Origin: Geodermatophilus aquaeductus
GTDB taxonomy: Bacteria; Actinomycetota; Actinomycetes; Mycobacteriales; Geodermatophilaceae
Reading direction: 5' to 3'
NCBI RefSeq assembly: GCF_900182545.1
Contig: NZ_FXTJ01000001.1
Span: 868,001-932,000 of the forward strand
DNA length: 64,000 nt
In this document: piece by piece, positions 15,891 to 24,604 of the stretch
Numbering within the stretch: the stretch's first letter is position 1
Layout: each line of letters opens with the position of its first letter
Program-made: the position numbers and the translations under genes
The notes under the pieces: model-generated
Database searches by the model: none
Seen by the model: the letters and a program-made list of their open reading frames with translations, nothing else
What the model was told of the DNA's origin: nothing

Positions 15891-17028
15891 CCGCCGCCTC
15901 CCCCTCCTCACCGCGGGCCTCCTGGCCGCGCTGACCACCGCCGCCTGCGGCAGCGCCGACGCCGGGTCCGGCGGCGCCTCGGGCGGGGAGGCCGCCGACA
16001 CGGTCGCCGTCGCGGCCTCCGACGACGCCTGCGACGTCGCCAGCGCCGAGCTGCCGGCCGGCACGCACGAGTTCCAGGTGACCAACTCCGGCAGCCAGGT
16101 CACCGAGTTCTACGTCTACGCCGAGGGCGACCGGGTGATGGGCGAGGTCGAGAACATCGCCCCCGGCCTGACCCGCGAGCTGCTCGTCGAGCTGCCCGCC
16201 GGCACCTACGAGACCGCCTGCAAGCCGGGCATGGTCGGCGACGGCATCCGCAGCGACCTCACGATCACCGGCGAGGCCGCCTCGCTGTCGGAGGACGAGA
16301 CGCTCGCCCAGGCCAGCGCCGACTACCAGCGCTACGTGCAGAGCCAGACCGGCGCGCTGCTCGAGCAGACCACCGCGTTCGTCGACGCCGTGGAGGCCGG
16401 GGACGTCGAGGGCGCCAAGGCGCTGTTCCCGGTGGCGCGCACCTACTGGGAGCGCATCGAGCCCGTGGCCGAGATCTTCGGCGACCTCGACCCGCTCATC
16501 GACGGCCGCGAGGGTGACCAGGCCGAGGGCGAGGACTTCACCGGCTTCCACCGCATCGAGCAGGCGTTGTGGGTGGGCAACACCACCGAGGGCATGGCCC
16601 CCTACGCCGACCAGCTCCTGGCGAACGTGCAGGAGATCGTCGACCTCGCCAACGAGACGACGCTGGAGCCGCTGCAGCTCGCCAACGGCGCCAAGGCCCT
16701 CCTCGACGAGATCGCCACCGGCAAGATCACCGGCGAGGAGGACCGCTACTCGCACACCGACCTGTGGGACTTCGCCGCCAACCTCGAGGGCTCCGAGGCC
16801 GCCGTCCAGGCGCTGCGCCCCTACCTCGAGGAGGCCGACCCCGACCTCGTCGCCGAGATCGACGAGCGGTTCGCCGCAACCGAGGCCGAGCTCGAGCAGT
16901 ACCGCACCGACGGCGGCTGGACGCTGCACGACCAGCTCACCGAGGACCAGCTCCAGGGCCTGTCGGACAGCATCACCGCGCTGTCGGAGTCGGTCAGCCA
17001 GGTCGCGGCGGTCGTTGCTGATCGGTGA
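15877..17028 (+). CDS. efeO: EfeO, cupredoxin-imelysin iron-binding lipoprotein
   Basis: 383 aa. A lipoprotein signal peptide ends at lipobox LTTAAC (about residues 18-23), so the mature protein should be anchored outside the membrane. An N-terminal cupredoxin-like domain (to about residue 130) is followed by a C-terminal imelysin/M75 domain. That domain carries GFHRIEQALW near residues 225-234, the HxxE-type metal motif of this family. In EfeUOB systems this protein binds iron extracytoplasmically and passes it to EfeU. It overlaps efeU by 14 bp; a hairpin sits between it and efeB. Confidence 0.92.
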   Translation: MSVRDRRLPLLTAGLLAALTTAACGSADAGSGGASGGEAADTVAVAASDDACDVASAELPAGTHEFQVTNSGSQVTEFYVYAEGDRVMGEVENIAPGLTRELLVELPAGTYETACKPGMVGDGIRSDLTITGEAASLSEDETLAQASADYQRYVQSQTGALLEQTTAFVDAVEAGDVEGAKALFPVARTYWERIEPVAEIFGDLDPLIDGREGDQAEGEDFTGFHRIEQALWVGNTTEGMAPYADQLLANVQEIVDLANETTLEPLQLANGAKALLDEIATGKITGEEDRYSHTDLWDFAANLEGSEAAVQALRPYLEEADPDLVAEIDERFAATEAELEQYRTDGGWTLHDQLTEDQLQGLSDSITALSESVSQVAAVVADR

Positions 17029-17045
17029 CGGCCGACCGGTGACCC

Positions 17046-17081
17046 GCGCGACACCGGTACGGGGACGCGCCGGTGTCCGCG
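17046..17081. promoter_or_regulatory. Hairpin between efeO and efeB
   Basis: GACACCGG (17050-17057) and CCGGTGTC (17070-17077) are perfect inverted repeats with a 12-nt loop. Flanking GCGC bases extend the stem imperfectly. Located in the 107-bp gap before efeB, it may act as an intra-operon attenuator or mRNA stability element. Confidence 0.45.
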
Positions 17082-17135
17082 CGGCGTTGGGAACGAGGAC
17101 GCCGTCCCACCCCGAGGGAGCCCGGACCCCCAGCC

Positions 17136-17180
17136 ATGACGGAACCGACCATGACGGAACCGACCATGACGGAACCGACC
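17136..17180 (+). repeat. Three perfect 15-bp tandem copies, each with a start codon
   Basis: ATGACGGAACCGACC occurs at 17136, 17151 and 17166 without mismatch. Copy-number change would alter only the length of the region before the Tat signal and would never shift frame. Confidence 0.9.
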
Positions 17181-18467
17181 GCTGACCAGCCGGCCCCGCA
17201 GCAGCGGGCCGGGCTGTCCCGCCGCCGCCTGCTCGGCGCCTTCGGCGCCGGCACCGCCGGCGTGCTCGCCGCGGGCGCGGCCGGCGGCGTCATCGGCCGG
17301 GCCACCGCGGACGAGGCGCCGTCGGCCGGGGCGGCCCCGACCGACGCGGTGCCCTTCCACGGCGAGCACCAGGCCGGGATCGTCACGCCCGCCCAGGACC
17401 GGCTGCACTTCGTCGCCCTCGACGTCACCACCGACAGCCGCGAGGACCTCGTCCAGCTGCTCGAGGACTGGACCGAGGCCGCCCGGCGGATGACCGCGGG
17501 CCGCGACGCCGGCCCGGTCGGCGCGGTCGACGGGGAGCGGTACGCCCCGCCCGACGACACCGGCGAGGCGATCGGCCTGCCGGCGTCCGGGCTGACGCTC
17601 ACCGTCGGCTTCGGGCCCACGCTGTTCACCGCCGCCGACGGCACCGACCGCTTCGGCCTCGCCGCCCGCCGGCCCGCGCCGCTGGTCGACCTGCCCGCGT
17701 TCCCCGGCGACCAGATCGAGCCGGCGATCAGCGGCGGCGACCTGTGCATCCAGGCCTGCGCCAACGACCCGCAGGTCGCCGTCCACGCCATCCGCAACCT
17801 GGTGCGCATCGGCGCCGGCGTGGTGAGCGTGCGCTGGTCGCAGCTGGGCTTCGGCCGGACGTCGTCGACCAGCACCGGCCAGGCCACCCCGCGCAACCTG
17901 TTCGGCTTCAAGGACGGCACCGACAACCTCAAGGCCGAGAACGGCAGCACGCTGGACCGCTTCGTCTGGGTCGGTGACGACGACGCCGACTGGCTGCGCG
18001 GCGGCTCCTACCTGGTCACGCGGCGGATCCGGATGCTCATCGAGCCGTGGGACAGCTCCTCGCTCGACGAGCAGCAGCGCACCATCGGCCGGGCCAAGGG
18101 CAGCGGCGCCCCGCTCGGGCAGCAGGCGGAGTTCGACCCGGTCGACTTCACGAAGCAGGTCGACGGCGAGTTCGCCGTCCCGGAGACCAGCCACGTGTTC
18201 CTGGCCCACCCGACCAACTCGGGGACGGCGATCCTGCGGCGCGGCTACAGCTTCGTCGACGGCTCCGACGGCCTCGGCCGGCTCGACGCGGGACTGTTCT
18301 TCATCGCCTTCCAGCGCAACCCGGAGACGGGCTTCGTCCAGGTGCAGCGCAACCTGCGCCTGGACGCGATGAACGAGTACATCCGGCACACCTCCTCGGC
18401 CGTCTTCGCCTGCCCGCCGGGCGTGCGCGACGACGGCGACTGGTGGGGCCGCGCGCTGTTCGGGTAG
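17136..18467 (+). CDS. efeB: EfeB, Tat-exported DyP-type haem peroxidase/deferrochelatase
   Basis: 443 aa. A twin-arginine signal SRRRLLGAFGAGTAGVLAAGA lies at about residues 28-48, so folded haem protein is exported. The DyP signature GFKDGTDN (about 258-265) supplies the distal Asp. The C-terminal stretch GLFFIAFQRNP onward to HTSSAVFACPPG is typical of EfeB. It oxidises iron or haem outside the membrane for EfeU. The 5' end is three perfect copies of ATGACGGAACCGACC (17136-17180), each with its own in-frame ATG, giving MTEPTMTEPTMTEPT. The first is chosen by convention; GAGGGAG at 17114-17120 is rather far upstream. A 7-bp hairpin terminates the operon at 18470-18490. Confidence 0.93.
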   Translation: MTEPTMTEPTMTEPTADQPAPQQRAGLSRRRLLGAFGAGTAGVLAAGAAGGVIGRATADEAPSAGAAPTDAVPFHGEHQAGIVTPAQDRLHFVALDVTTDSREDLVQLLEDWTEAARRMTAGRDAGPVGAVDGERYAPPDDTGEAIGLPASGLTLTVGFGPTLFTAADGTDRFGLAARRPAPLVDLPAFPGDQIEPAISGGDLCIQACANDPQVAVHAIRNLVRIGAGVVSVRWSQLGFGRTSSTSTGQATPRNLFGFKDGTDNLKAENGSTLDRFVWVGDDDADWLRGGSYLVTRRIRMLIEPWDSSSLDEQQRTIGRAKGSGAPLGQQAEFDPVDFTKQVDGEFAVPETSHVFLAHPTNSGTAILRRGYSFVDGSDGLGRLDAGLFFIAFQRNPETGFVQVQRNLRLDAMNEYIRHTSSAVFACPPGVRDDGDWWGRALFG

Positions 18468-18469
18468 CG

Positions 18470-18490
18470 ACCCCGGCGCGTCACCGGGGT
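18470..18490. terminator. Hairpin terminator after efeB
   Basis: ACCCCGG (18470-18476) and CCGGGGT (18484-18490) form a perfect 7-bp stem with a 7-nt loop, directly after the efeB stop codon. No T-tract is present. Confidence 0.55.
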
Positions 18491-18569
18491 GTCGTCGGCG
18501 CGTCGCCGTGTCGATGCGGACCCGTGACGCACGGGGCTCCCCGGACGGGTGGTGCACCTGGGAGTATGT

Positions 18570-20393
18570 GTGGTCTCGGACGGCCCGGGCACCCCTGCGG
18601 ACGGGGGCGGCCGTCCGGGGACGGACGGCGCCGACAGCAGGGTCGGCAGTGATGGGAGCGGTCCCGTGGTGGAACCAGGTCGCCGGATGCTCGGTGACCG
18701 CTACGAGCTCCTCCAGCTCATCGCCTCCGGCGGCATGGGGCAGGTCTGGCGCGGCACCGACGAGCTGCTGCACCGCCCCGTCGCGGTCAAGGTGCTGCGC
18801 AGCGAGTACACCGGCGATCCCACCTTCCTCGCCCGCTTCCGTGCCGAGGCCCAGCACGCCGCCGCGCTGAACCACTCCAACATCGCGGCGGTCTACGACT
18901 ACGGCGAGACCACGGCCCGGGACACCGCCGGCGACACCGGCGAGACGCTGGCCTATCTCGTCATGGAGCTGGTCGAGGGCGAGCCGCTGTCGGCGCTGCT
19001 GCGCCGCGAGGGCCGGCTGGACACCGCCACCACGCTGTCGGTGCTCGAGCAGACCGCCGCCGCGCTGGCCGAGGCGCACCGCGCCGGGCTCGTGCACCGC
19101 GACGTCAAGCCCGGCAACATCCTGGTCCGCGCCGACGGCAGCGTGAAGATCACCGACTTCGGCATCGCGTGGTCGGCGGGCAGCGTCCCGCTCACCCAGA
19201 CCGGCCAGGTCATCGGCACCCCGCAGTACATCTCGCCGGAGCAGGCCGAGGGGCACCTGGCCACCCCCGCCAGCGACGTCTACGCCCTCGGCCTGGTCGG
19301 CTACGAGTGCCTGAGCGGCCACCCGGCGTTCGAGGGCGACAACGCGGTCACCATCGCGCTCAAGCAGCTGCGCTCGGAGCCCGAGCCGCTGCCGGACACG
19401 CTGCCGGTCGACGTCCGCACGCTCATCCGGCGCGCGCTGTCGAAGGACCCGTCGGCCCGCATGGCCGACGGCGCCGAGTTCGTCGCGGCGATCGAGGACG
19501 CCCGCGCGGGACGGCTGCCCGCCTTCGAGCCGGTCCCCGTCGCGGTGCCCTCCGCCGTCGTGCCCGCCGTCGCCTCCGCTGCCGTCGTCGACGCCGGGCC
19601 GCCCACCCAGGCGGCGCCGGCCCCGGGCCCGCGGGCGCCGCGGCGCAGCAGCCCGCCGCCGCCTCCGCGGCGCCGGGTCGCGACCGTGCTGGTCCCGGTG
19701 CTGGCGCTGCTGCTCGGTGCCGGGCTGGCCGCCGTCGTCTTCTCCGCCCTCACCGACCCGCCCTCCCCGACCGTCCCCGCCGCGCAGACCCGCGAGAACG
19801 ACGACGAGGGTGTGGTGCTCGACGCCGGCGACTACGTGGGCCGGCCGATCGAGGACGTCGCCACCCAGCTGTCCGCGCTCGGCCTGGGCGTGGAGCGGCG
19901 TGAGCAGGTGACCGGCTCGGCCGTCCCGGGCCGGGTGCTCGGCGTCTCGCCCGAGGGCGTGCGGCTCGAGCCCGGCGACGACGTCGTCGTCACCTTCGCC
20001 GTGGCACCGTCCGGCGGCCGCGCCGCGGGCCCGTCGTCCTCCCGCGGGGACGACGACGGCGACGTCTCGGCCGTGACCGGGGACAGCGCGCCGGACCCCG
20101 TGGTGGAGCCCGTCGCGCCCGCCCCGGACCCGGCCACCGGGACCACCGCGACGACCACCGACGCCGCGACGCCCACCTCGACCGCGGTGTCGGGCAGCTC
20201 GGCGAGCGGCTCGGGGAGCAGTTCGGGGACGGGGAGCAGCTCGGGCTCGGCCACGGGGTCGGCGACGGGCACCACCGGCTCCTCGACGGCCACCAGCAGC
20301 ACCGGCACGACGACGTCGTCCTCGACGGAGACCACGACGCCCACGACGGCGAGCGACGACTCGACGGTTGCGGGAGGATCGACCGCCGGCTGA
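18570..20393 (+). CDS. Ser/Thr protein kinase with one PASTA repeat (PknB-like)
   Basis: About 607 aa from GTG 18570 (GGGAG 5-9 nt upstream); GTG at 18666, just before the kinase domain, is an alternative. The glycine loop is LIASGGMGQVWRG, the catalytic Lys is in VAVKVL, and HRDVKPGN and DFG are intact, so it should be active. The APE motif reads SPE. After a Pro/Ala linker a membrane helix (VLVPVLALLLGAGLAAVVFSAL, about residues 371-392) leads to one extracytoplasmic PASTA domain starting YVGRPIEDVATQLSALGL. A 120-residue Ser/Thr/Gly-rich tail follows. PASTA kinases sense cell-wall precursors. It lies 19 bp upstream of a paralogous kinase, probably in one transcript. Confidence 0.92.
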   Translation: MVSDGPGTPADGGGRPGTDGADSRVGSDGSGPVVEPGRRMLGDRYELLQLIASGGMGQVWRGTDELLHRPVAVKVLRSEYTGDPTFLARFRAEAQHAAALNHSNIAAVYDYGETTARDTAGDTGETLAYLVMELVEGEPLSALLRREGRLDTATTLSVLEQTAAALAEAHRAGLVHRDVKPGNILVRADGSVKITDFGIAWSAGSVPLTQTGQVIGTPQYISPEQAEGHLATPASDVYALGLVGYECLSGHPAFEGDNAVTIALKQLRSEPEPLPDTLPVDVRTLIRRALSKDPSARMADGAEFVAAIEDARAGRLPAFEPVPVAVPSAVVPAVASAAVVDAGPPTQAAPAPGPRAPRRSSPPPPPRRRVATVLVPVLALLLGAGLAAVVFSALTDPPSPTVPAAQTRENDDEGVVLDAGDYVGRPIEDVATQLSALGLGVERREQVTGSAVPGRVLGVSPEGVRLEPGDDVVVTFAVAPSGGRAAGPSSSRGDDDGDVSAVTGDSAPDPVVEPVAPAPDPATGTTATTTDAATPTSTAVSGSSASGSGSSSGTGSSSGSATGSATGTTGSSTATSSTGTTTSSSTETTTPTTASDDSTVAGGSTAG

Positions 20394-20412
20394 CCCGGTC
20401 CGAGGAGGTGTG

Positions 20413-21972
20413 ATGGGCACGAGCCCCGTTCGACGCGTCGTCGGCGGCCGCTACGAGCTGCTCGGCCTCCTCGCCACCGGCGGGATGGGCCAGGTCTGGC
20501 GGGGCCGGGACGCGCTGCTGGACCGGCCGGTCGCGGTCAAGCTGCTGCGCAGCGAGTACACCGAGGACGAGACCGTCCGCAGCCGCTTCCGCACCGAGGC
20601 ACGGCTGGCCGGCCGGCTCCTGCACCGCAACATCGCCGCGCTCCACGACTACGGCGAGGCGGTCACCGACGACGGCGAGGTGGTCGCCCACCTGGTGATG
20701 GAGCTCGTCGACGGCGAGCCGCTGTCGGCGCTCCTGGCCCGTGAGCGGCGCCTGCCGCCGGACCGGGTGCTCGACCTCGTGGGCCAGACCGCCGCCGCGC
20801 TGGCCGCCGCGCACGCCGCGGGCGTGGTGCACCGCGACGTGAAGCCGGGCAACGTCCTCGTCGGCGACGACGGCATCGTGCGGATCACCGACTTCGGCAT
20901 CGCGTGGTCGGCCGGCAGCGCGCCGCTGACCCGCACCGGCCAGGTCGTCGGCACGGCCCACTACCTCGCGCCCGAGCAGGCGGCCGGCGGCAAGGCGGGC
21001 CCGGCCAGCGACGTCTACGCCCTCGGGATGGTCACCTACGAGTGCCTGGCCGGGCGGCGCGCCTTCGACGGCGAGCACCCGGTGCAGATCGCGCTGCGGC
21101 AGATCCGCGACGAGCCCGACCCGCTGCCCGACGACCTGCCCGGACCGGTGCGGGAGCTGGTGGCCCGGATGCTGGTCAAGGACCCCGCCGGCCGGCTCGC
21201 CGACGGCGCCGCGGTGTGCGAGGCGGTGGCCGCGGTCCGCGCGGGCCGGGCCCTGCCGCCCGCGCCGGCGCCGGTCACCGCGCCGCTGCCGGCCGCGGTC
21301 GCCGCGGTCGCGGCCGCGCCGCCGGCGCGCCCACCGCGCCGGGCGGGGCGGGTGCTCGCCGGTGTGGCCACCCTCGCGGTCGGTGCCGCGCTCGGCGTGG
21401 GCGTGCTCCAGGTGGCCGGGCCCGGCCAGAACCCGGGAACGACCGCGGAGGCCGGCCCGGCCTCCTCCGAGGGGGCGATCGACGTCCGCCGTGCGGAGCT
21501 CGTCGGCCGGTCCGCCGACGAGGTCGAGGAGGAGTTGGTCACCGCCGGCCTGCGGGTGCGCCGCGTGGTGGTGGAGACCGCCGACGCCGCGCCGGGGATC
21601 GTCACCGCGGCGACCCCGGTGGGACGGCTGGACCCCGACGAGACGGTCACGCTGACGGTGGCCGCGGCCGTGCCGGCGCCGTCGTCGACACCCGTCCCGA
21701 CCCCGACCCCGTCTGTGGAGCCGGACCCGGAGCCCTCCTGGCCGCGCGCGTGGCCCTCGGCGCCGGTCGGACAGGCGACGGAGGTGGCCGACCCGCTCCC
21801 GACGACCCCCGCGCCCGTGCCGGCTCCGGTTCCGGCTCCGGTTCCGGCTCCGGATCCTGCGCCGGCAGCCGACCCCCCGGGGAACGGCAACGGGAACGCG
21901 AACGGGAACGGGAACGCCAACAGCAACGCCGGGGGCAACGGGCGCGGCAACGGCCGGGGGCGCGCCGGCTGA
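20413..21972 (+). CDS. Second Ser/Thr protein kinase with one PASTA repeat
   Basis: 519 aa from an ATG with GAGGAGGTG upstream. The kinase domain is close to that of its neighbour: shared blocks include GGMGQVWRG, LLRSEYT, HRDVKPGN and ITDFGIAWSAGS. Here APE is intact (YLAPEQA). A membrane helix (ATLAVGAALGVGVLQVAG) lies near residues 316-333. One PASTA domain follows (ELVGRSADEVEEELVTAGL), then a Pro-rich stretch and an Asn/Gly-rich end with NGNGNAN repeats. The pair looks like a tandem duplication whose kinase cores were conserved while the extracytoplasmic tails diverged. The stop codon lies in the loop of a 12-bp hairpin. Confidence 0.93.
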   Translation: MGTSPVRRVVGGRYELLGLLATGGMGQVWRGRDALLDRPVAVKLLRSEYTEDETVRSRFRTEARLAGRLLHRNIAALHDYGEAVTDDGEVVAHLVMELVDGEPLSALLARERRLPPDRVLDLVGQTAAALAAAHAAGVVHRDVKPGNVLVGDDGIVRITDFGIAWSAGSAPLTRTGQVVGTAHYLAPEQAAGGKAGPASDVYALGMVTYECLAGRRAFDGEHPVQIALRQIRDEPDPLPDDLPGPVRELVARMLVKDPAGRLADGAAVCEAVAAVRAGRALPPAPAPVTAPLPAAVAAVAAAPPARPPRRAGRVLAGVATLAVGAALGVGVLQVAGPGQNPGTTAEAGPASSEGAIDVRRAELVGRSADEVEEELVTAGLRVRRVVVETADAAPGIVTAATPVGRLDPDETVTLTVAAAVPAPSSTPVPTPTPSVEPDPEPSWPRAWPSAPVGQATEVADPLPTTPAPVPAPVPAPVPAPDPAPAADPPGNGNGNANGNGNANSNAGGNGRGNGRGRAG

Positions 21973-21987
21973 ACCGCCGGCGCGCCC
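21958..21987. terminator. Perfect 12-bp-stem terminator over the kinase stop codon
   Basis: GGGCGCGCCGGC (21958-21969) pairs exactly with GCCGGCGCGCCC (21976-21987). The 6-nt loop TGAACC contains the kinase stop codon. It separates the kinase pair from the converging membrane-protein gene. Confidence 0.75.
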
Positions 21988-22011
21988 GGCGTCAGCGAGG
22001 GCGGCTCAGCG

Positions 22012-22713
22012 TCAGCGACGGCGGCCGGGGACCAGCCAGACCGCGGCGGCGACCGCCGCGAGCGCCATCGTGAGCACGAACCCGCGGTCGGTGTCGGCGC
22101 GGGGGAGGACGACGAGCGCCCAGAAGACCGCCAGGCCGGTGAGCCCGCCCAGCGCGATCCGCTCGGCGCCGGCCGGCCGCAGCCGCAGCGCCGGCACCAG
22201 CCGAACCGCGGCGGCCACCCCGGCGAGGAGCGCGCACAGCGTGGCGAACGCCGACCACGCCGGCACGTCACCCCACAGCGCGGACCCGTCCGGGCGCAGG
22301 AGCAGGCCGAGCTCGAGGAGCACGAGACCGAGCGCGGCCAGGCCCGCGGCCACCAGCGCGACGCGGTCCCGCGGCGCACGCGGTGCCTTGTGCTGCTCCG
22401 GCCGGGGGGCGGGGACGGCCGGCGGGGGGACCGGCGGCGTGCCGAGGAGGGAGTCCAGCGGACCGGTCGGCTGGGGGCCGTCGGGCCGGGCGGAGTGGTC
22501 GTGCGCGGGGTCCGGCGTCGTCGCCGGCTGCGGGGTGGTCACGGGGTAGGCGGGCGCGGGCATGGCCGACGGCGGGAGGGTGGCCGGGGCGGTCACGGGG
22601 GCGGCGTGCTGCCCTTCGGCGCTTGCGGCGGTGGCGCCCGTGGCGGTGGCGCCCTCCCCGGTCAGGGGGATCTCCTGGGTGCGCGGGGCGGCCGGCGGGG
22701 GCGAGGTGGTCAC
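22012..22713 (-). CDS. Membrane protein with Pro/Ala-rich cytoplasmic N-terminus
   Basis: 233 aa from a GTG at 22713, with GGAGGAGAG upstream. About 115 low-complexity residues (Pro, Ala, Thr) precede four predicted helices: VALVAAGLAALGLVLLELGLLL, FATLCALLAGVAAAVRLVPAL, IALGGLTGLAVFWALVVL and FVLTMALAAVAAAVWLVP. No family is recognised. Its position facing two receptor kinases and its Thr-rich tail make it a conceivable kinase substrate, which is only an inference. Confidence 0.75.
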   Translation of the reverse strand: MTTSPPPAAPRTQEIPLTGEGATATGATAASAEGQHAAPVTAPATLPPSAMPAPAYPVTTPQPATTPDPAHDHSARPDGPQPTGPLDSLLGTPPVPPPAVPAPRPEQHKAPRAPRDRVALVAAGLAALGLVLLELGLLLRPDGSALWGDVPAWSAFATLCALLAGVAAAVRLVPALRLRPAGAERIALGGLTGLAVFWALVVLPRADTDRGFVLTMALAAVAAAVWLVPGRRR

Positions 22714-22871
22714 GGGTGCTCTCTCTCCTCCAGAGACGGCGGGCAGCCGGTCCCCGTGGGAGGACCGGTCCTTCCCTGCACGCTATCCGCGGCGCCCGGC
22801 CGGGGCGGGGAGGCGGGGCGGCGGGTCCGGTCGGCCTGCCCCGGACCGGCGCCGGACCTACTGTCGGCCGG

Positions 22872-24155
22872 GTGGGCACGCGCGCGGGCATCGTCGTCAC
22901 CGGAACCGAGGTCCTGACCGGCCGGGTCGCCGACCGCAACGGGCCCTGGCTGGCCGAGGAGCTGCGGCGGGCCGGCGTCGACGTCGGCACCGTCCTCGTG
23001 GTGGGCGACCGGCCCGACGACATGCGGGGCGCGCTGGGGTACCTCGCCGCCAGCGGCGCGGAGCTGGTGGTCACCTCCGGCGGTCTGGGCCCCACCGCGG
23101 ACGACCTCACCGCGGCGATCGTGGGGGAGGTGCAGGGGCGGCCGCTCGCCGTCGACCCGGAGCTCGAGCAGCGCGTCGCCGCCGTCGTGGAGAGGCTCAT
23201 GTCCCGGCGCGGCTGGCGGGCCGACCCGGAGGCGACGGCGGCCGGGGTGCGTAAGCAGGCGATGGTCCCGGCGGGCGCCACGGTGCTCGAGCCGGTGGGG
23301 ACCGCGCCGGGTCTCGTCGTCCCGCCGGCCGACGGGCGCGGCGGGCCGGTCGTCGTCGTCCTGCCCGGGCCGCCGTCGGAGCTGCAGGGCATGTGGCCGG
23401 CCGCGCTGGCCGCCGGGCCGGTGCGGGAGGTGCTGTCCGACGCCGGTGAGCTGCGGCAGGAGACGATCCGGCTCTGGGGCACGCTCGAGGCCCAGCTGGC
23501 CGCCACGCTGCGCACGCTCGAGGACGGGCTCGGCGGCCTGGAGGTCACCACCTGCCTGCGGGAGGGCGAGCTCGAGATCGTCACCCGCTTCGCGCCCGAC
23601 GCCCAGCCCGCCTACGACCGGCTGGCCGCGGCGCTGGCCGAGGAGTACGCGGCGACGCTGTTCTCGACCGGGCCGACGCTCGACGACCTGGTGGCCGGGG
23701 CGCTGGCCGACCAGGGGCTCACGATCGCCACGGCGGAGTCGTGCACCGGCGGGCTGCTGGTGGCCCGGCTGATCGAGCGGGCGGGGTCCTCGGCGTGGGT
23801 GCTCGGCGGGATCACCTCCTACGCCAACTCGGCGAAGGAGCACCTGGTCGGGGTACCGGGGGAGATGCTGGCCGAGTTCGGCGCGGTGAGCCCGCAGGTG
23901 GCGCTGGCCCTGGCCGAGGGGGCGCGCGAGCGGTTCGGTGCCGACGTCGGCGTCGGGATCACCGGCATCGCCGGCCCCGGCGGCGGGACGCCCGAGAAGC
24001 CGGTGGGCACCGTGCACCTGTGCGCCGTCGCCCCGTCCGGGCAGCAGACGCGGTCGGTCCGGCTGCACGGCTCCCGGACGGCGGTCCGCGAGCGCTCGGT
24101 GGTCCTGGCGATGCACGTGCTGCGGCAGCTGCTGCTCGGCGGCCCGCCGGCATGA
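22872..24155 (+). CDS. cinA: CinA-family protein (NMN deamidase / ADP-ribose pyrophosphatase type)
   Basis: 427 aa. The N-terminal MoCF-binding/COG1058 domain is clear: GIVVTGTEVLTGRVADRNGPWLAEEL, then VVTSGGLGPTADDLT, and VVLPGPPSELQGMW. The C-terminal CinA domain starts LDDLVAGALADQGLTIATAESCTGG and ends in the GITGIAGPGGGTPEKPVGTVH signature. CinA C-domains deamidate nicotinamide mononucleotide in pyridine nucleotide salvage; the N-domain hydrolyses ADP-ribose-like compounds. The GTG start at 22872 has no clear ribosome binding site and may be leaderless. It overlaps the next gene by 4 bp. Confidence 0.92.
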   Translation: MGTRAGIVVTGTEVLTGRVADRNGPWLAEELRRAGVDVGTVLVVGDRPDDMRGALGYLAASGAELVVTSGGLGPTADDLTAAIVGEVQGRPLAVDPELEQRVAAVVERLMSRRGWRADPEATAAGVRKQAMVPAGATVLEPVGTAPGLVVPPADGRGGPVVVVLPGPPSELQGMWPAALAAGPVREVLSDAGELRQETIRLWGTLEAQLAATLRTLEDGLGGLEVTTCLREGELEIVTRFAPDAQPAYDRLAAALAEEYAATLFSTGPTLDDLVAGALADQGLTIATAESCTGGLLVARLIERAGSSAWVLGGITSYANSAKEHLVGVPGEMLAEFGAVSPQVALALAEGARERFGADVGVGITGIAGPGGGTPEKPVGTVHLCAVAPSGQQTRSVRLHGSRTAVRERSVVLAMHVLRQLLLGGPPA

Positions 24156-24553
24156 GCAGGGTGACGCTGCACGCGACCGGGCCGGTGCCGCCCGCCGAGG
24201 CGTGGGAGCGCTACGCGGAGCCGGCGCGGTGGCCGACGTGGGCGCCGCAGATCACCGGCGTCCAGGTGCCCGTGCCGCGGCTGGCCGCCGGGGTGGAGGG
24301 CCGCGTGCGGGGTCCGCTCGGGGTGACGCTGCCGTTCGTCGTCGAGTCGGTGGACGAGGCGGCCCGGCAGTGGGCCTGGACGGTCACCGCGGGGCCGGTG
24401 CGGCTGCACCTCGTGCACTGGGTGGCCGACGGGCCCGACGGCGGCAGCACGACCGGCCTGCGCATCGACGGGCCGCTGCCCGTGGTAGCGGCGTACGCGC
24501 CGCTCGCCCACCTCGCGATCGGCCGCCTGGTCCGCCCGCTCGACGGGAGCTGA
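24152..24553 (+). CDS. Small SRPBCC-fold protein
   Basis: 133 aa from an ATG overlapping the cinA stop (ATGA). The opening PVPPAEAWERYAEPARWPTWAPQITGVQV is the standard first strand and helix of polyketide-cyclase/dehydrase-type SRPBCC proteins, where 'W-x2-W-x3-I' lines the cavity. No catalytic role can be assigned. Tight coupling to cinA is noted but the functional link is unknown. Confidence 0.78.
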   Translation: MSRVTLHATGPVPPAEAWERYAEPARWPTWAPQITGVQVPVPRLAAGVEGRVRGPLGVTLPFVVESVDEAARQWAWTVTAGPVRLHLVHWVADGPDGGSTTGLRIDGPLPVVAAYAPLAHLAIGRLVRPLDGS

Positions 24554-24604
24554 CCCCGCCCTGACCTGCGGGAACTGTCGTACCCCGCCCGTAGGTTCGG
24601 AGTC

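Noticed and set aside
18845..18985. Kinase 1 SPE in place of APE considered as a sign of pseudokinase
   Set aside because: Catalytic Lys, HRD and DFG are intact and Ser-Pro-Glu is a common variant, so an inactive kinase is not supported.
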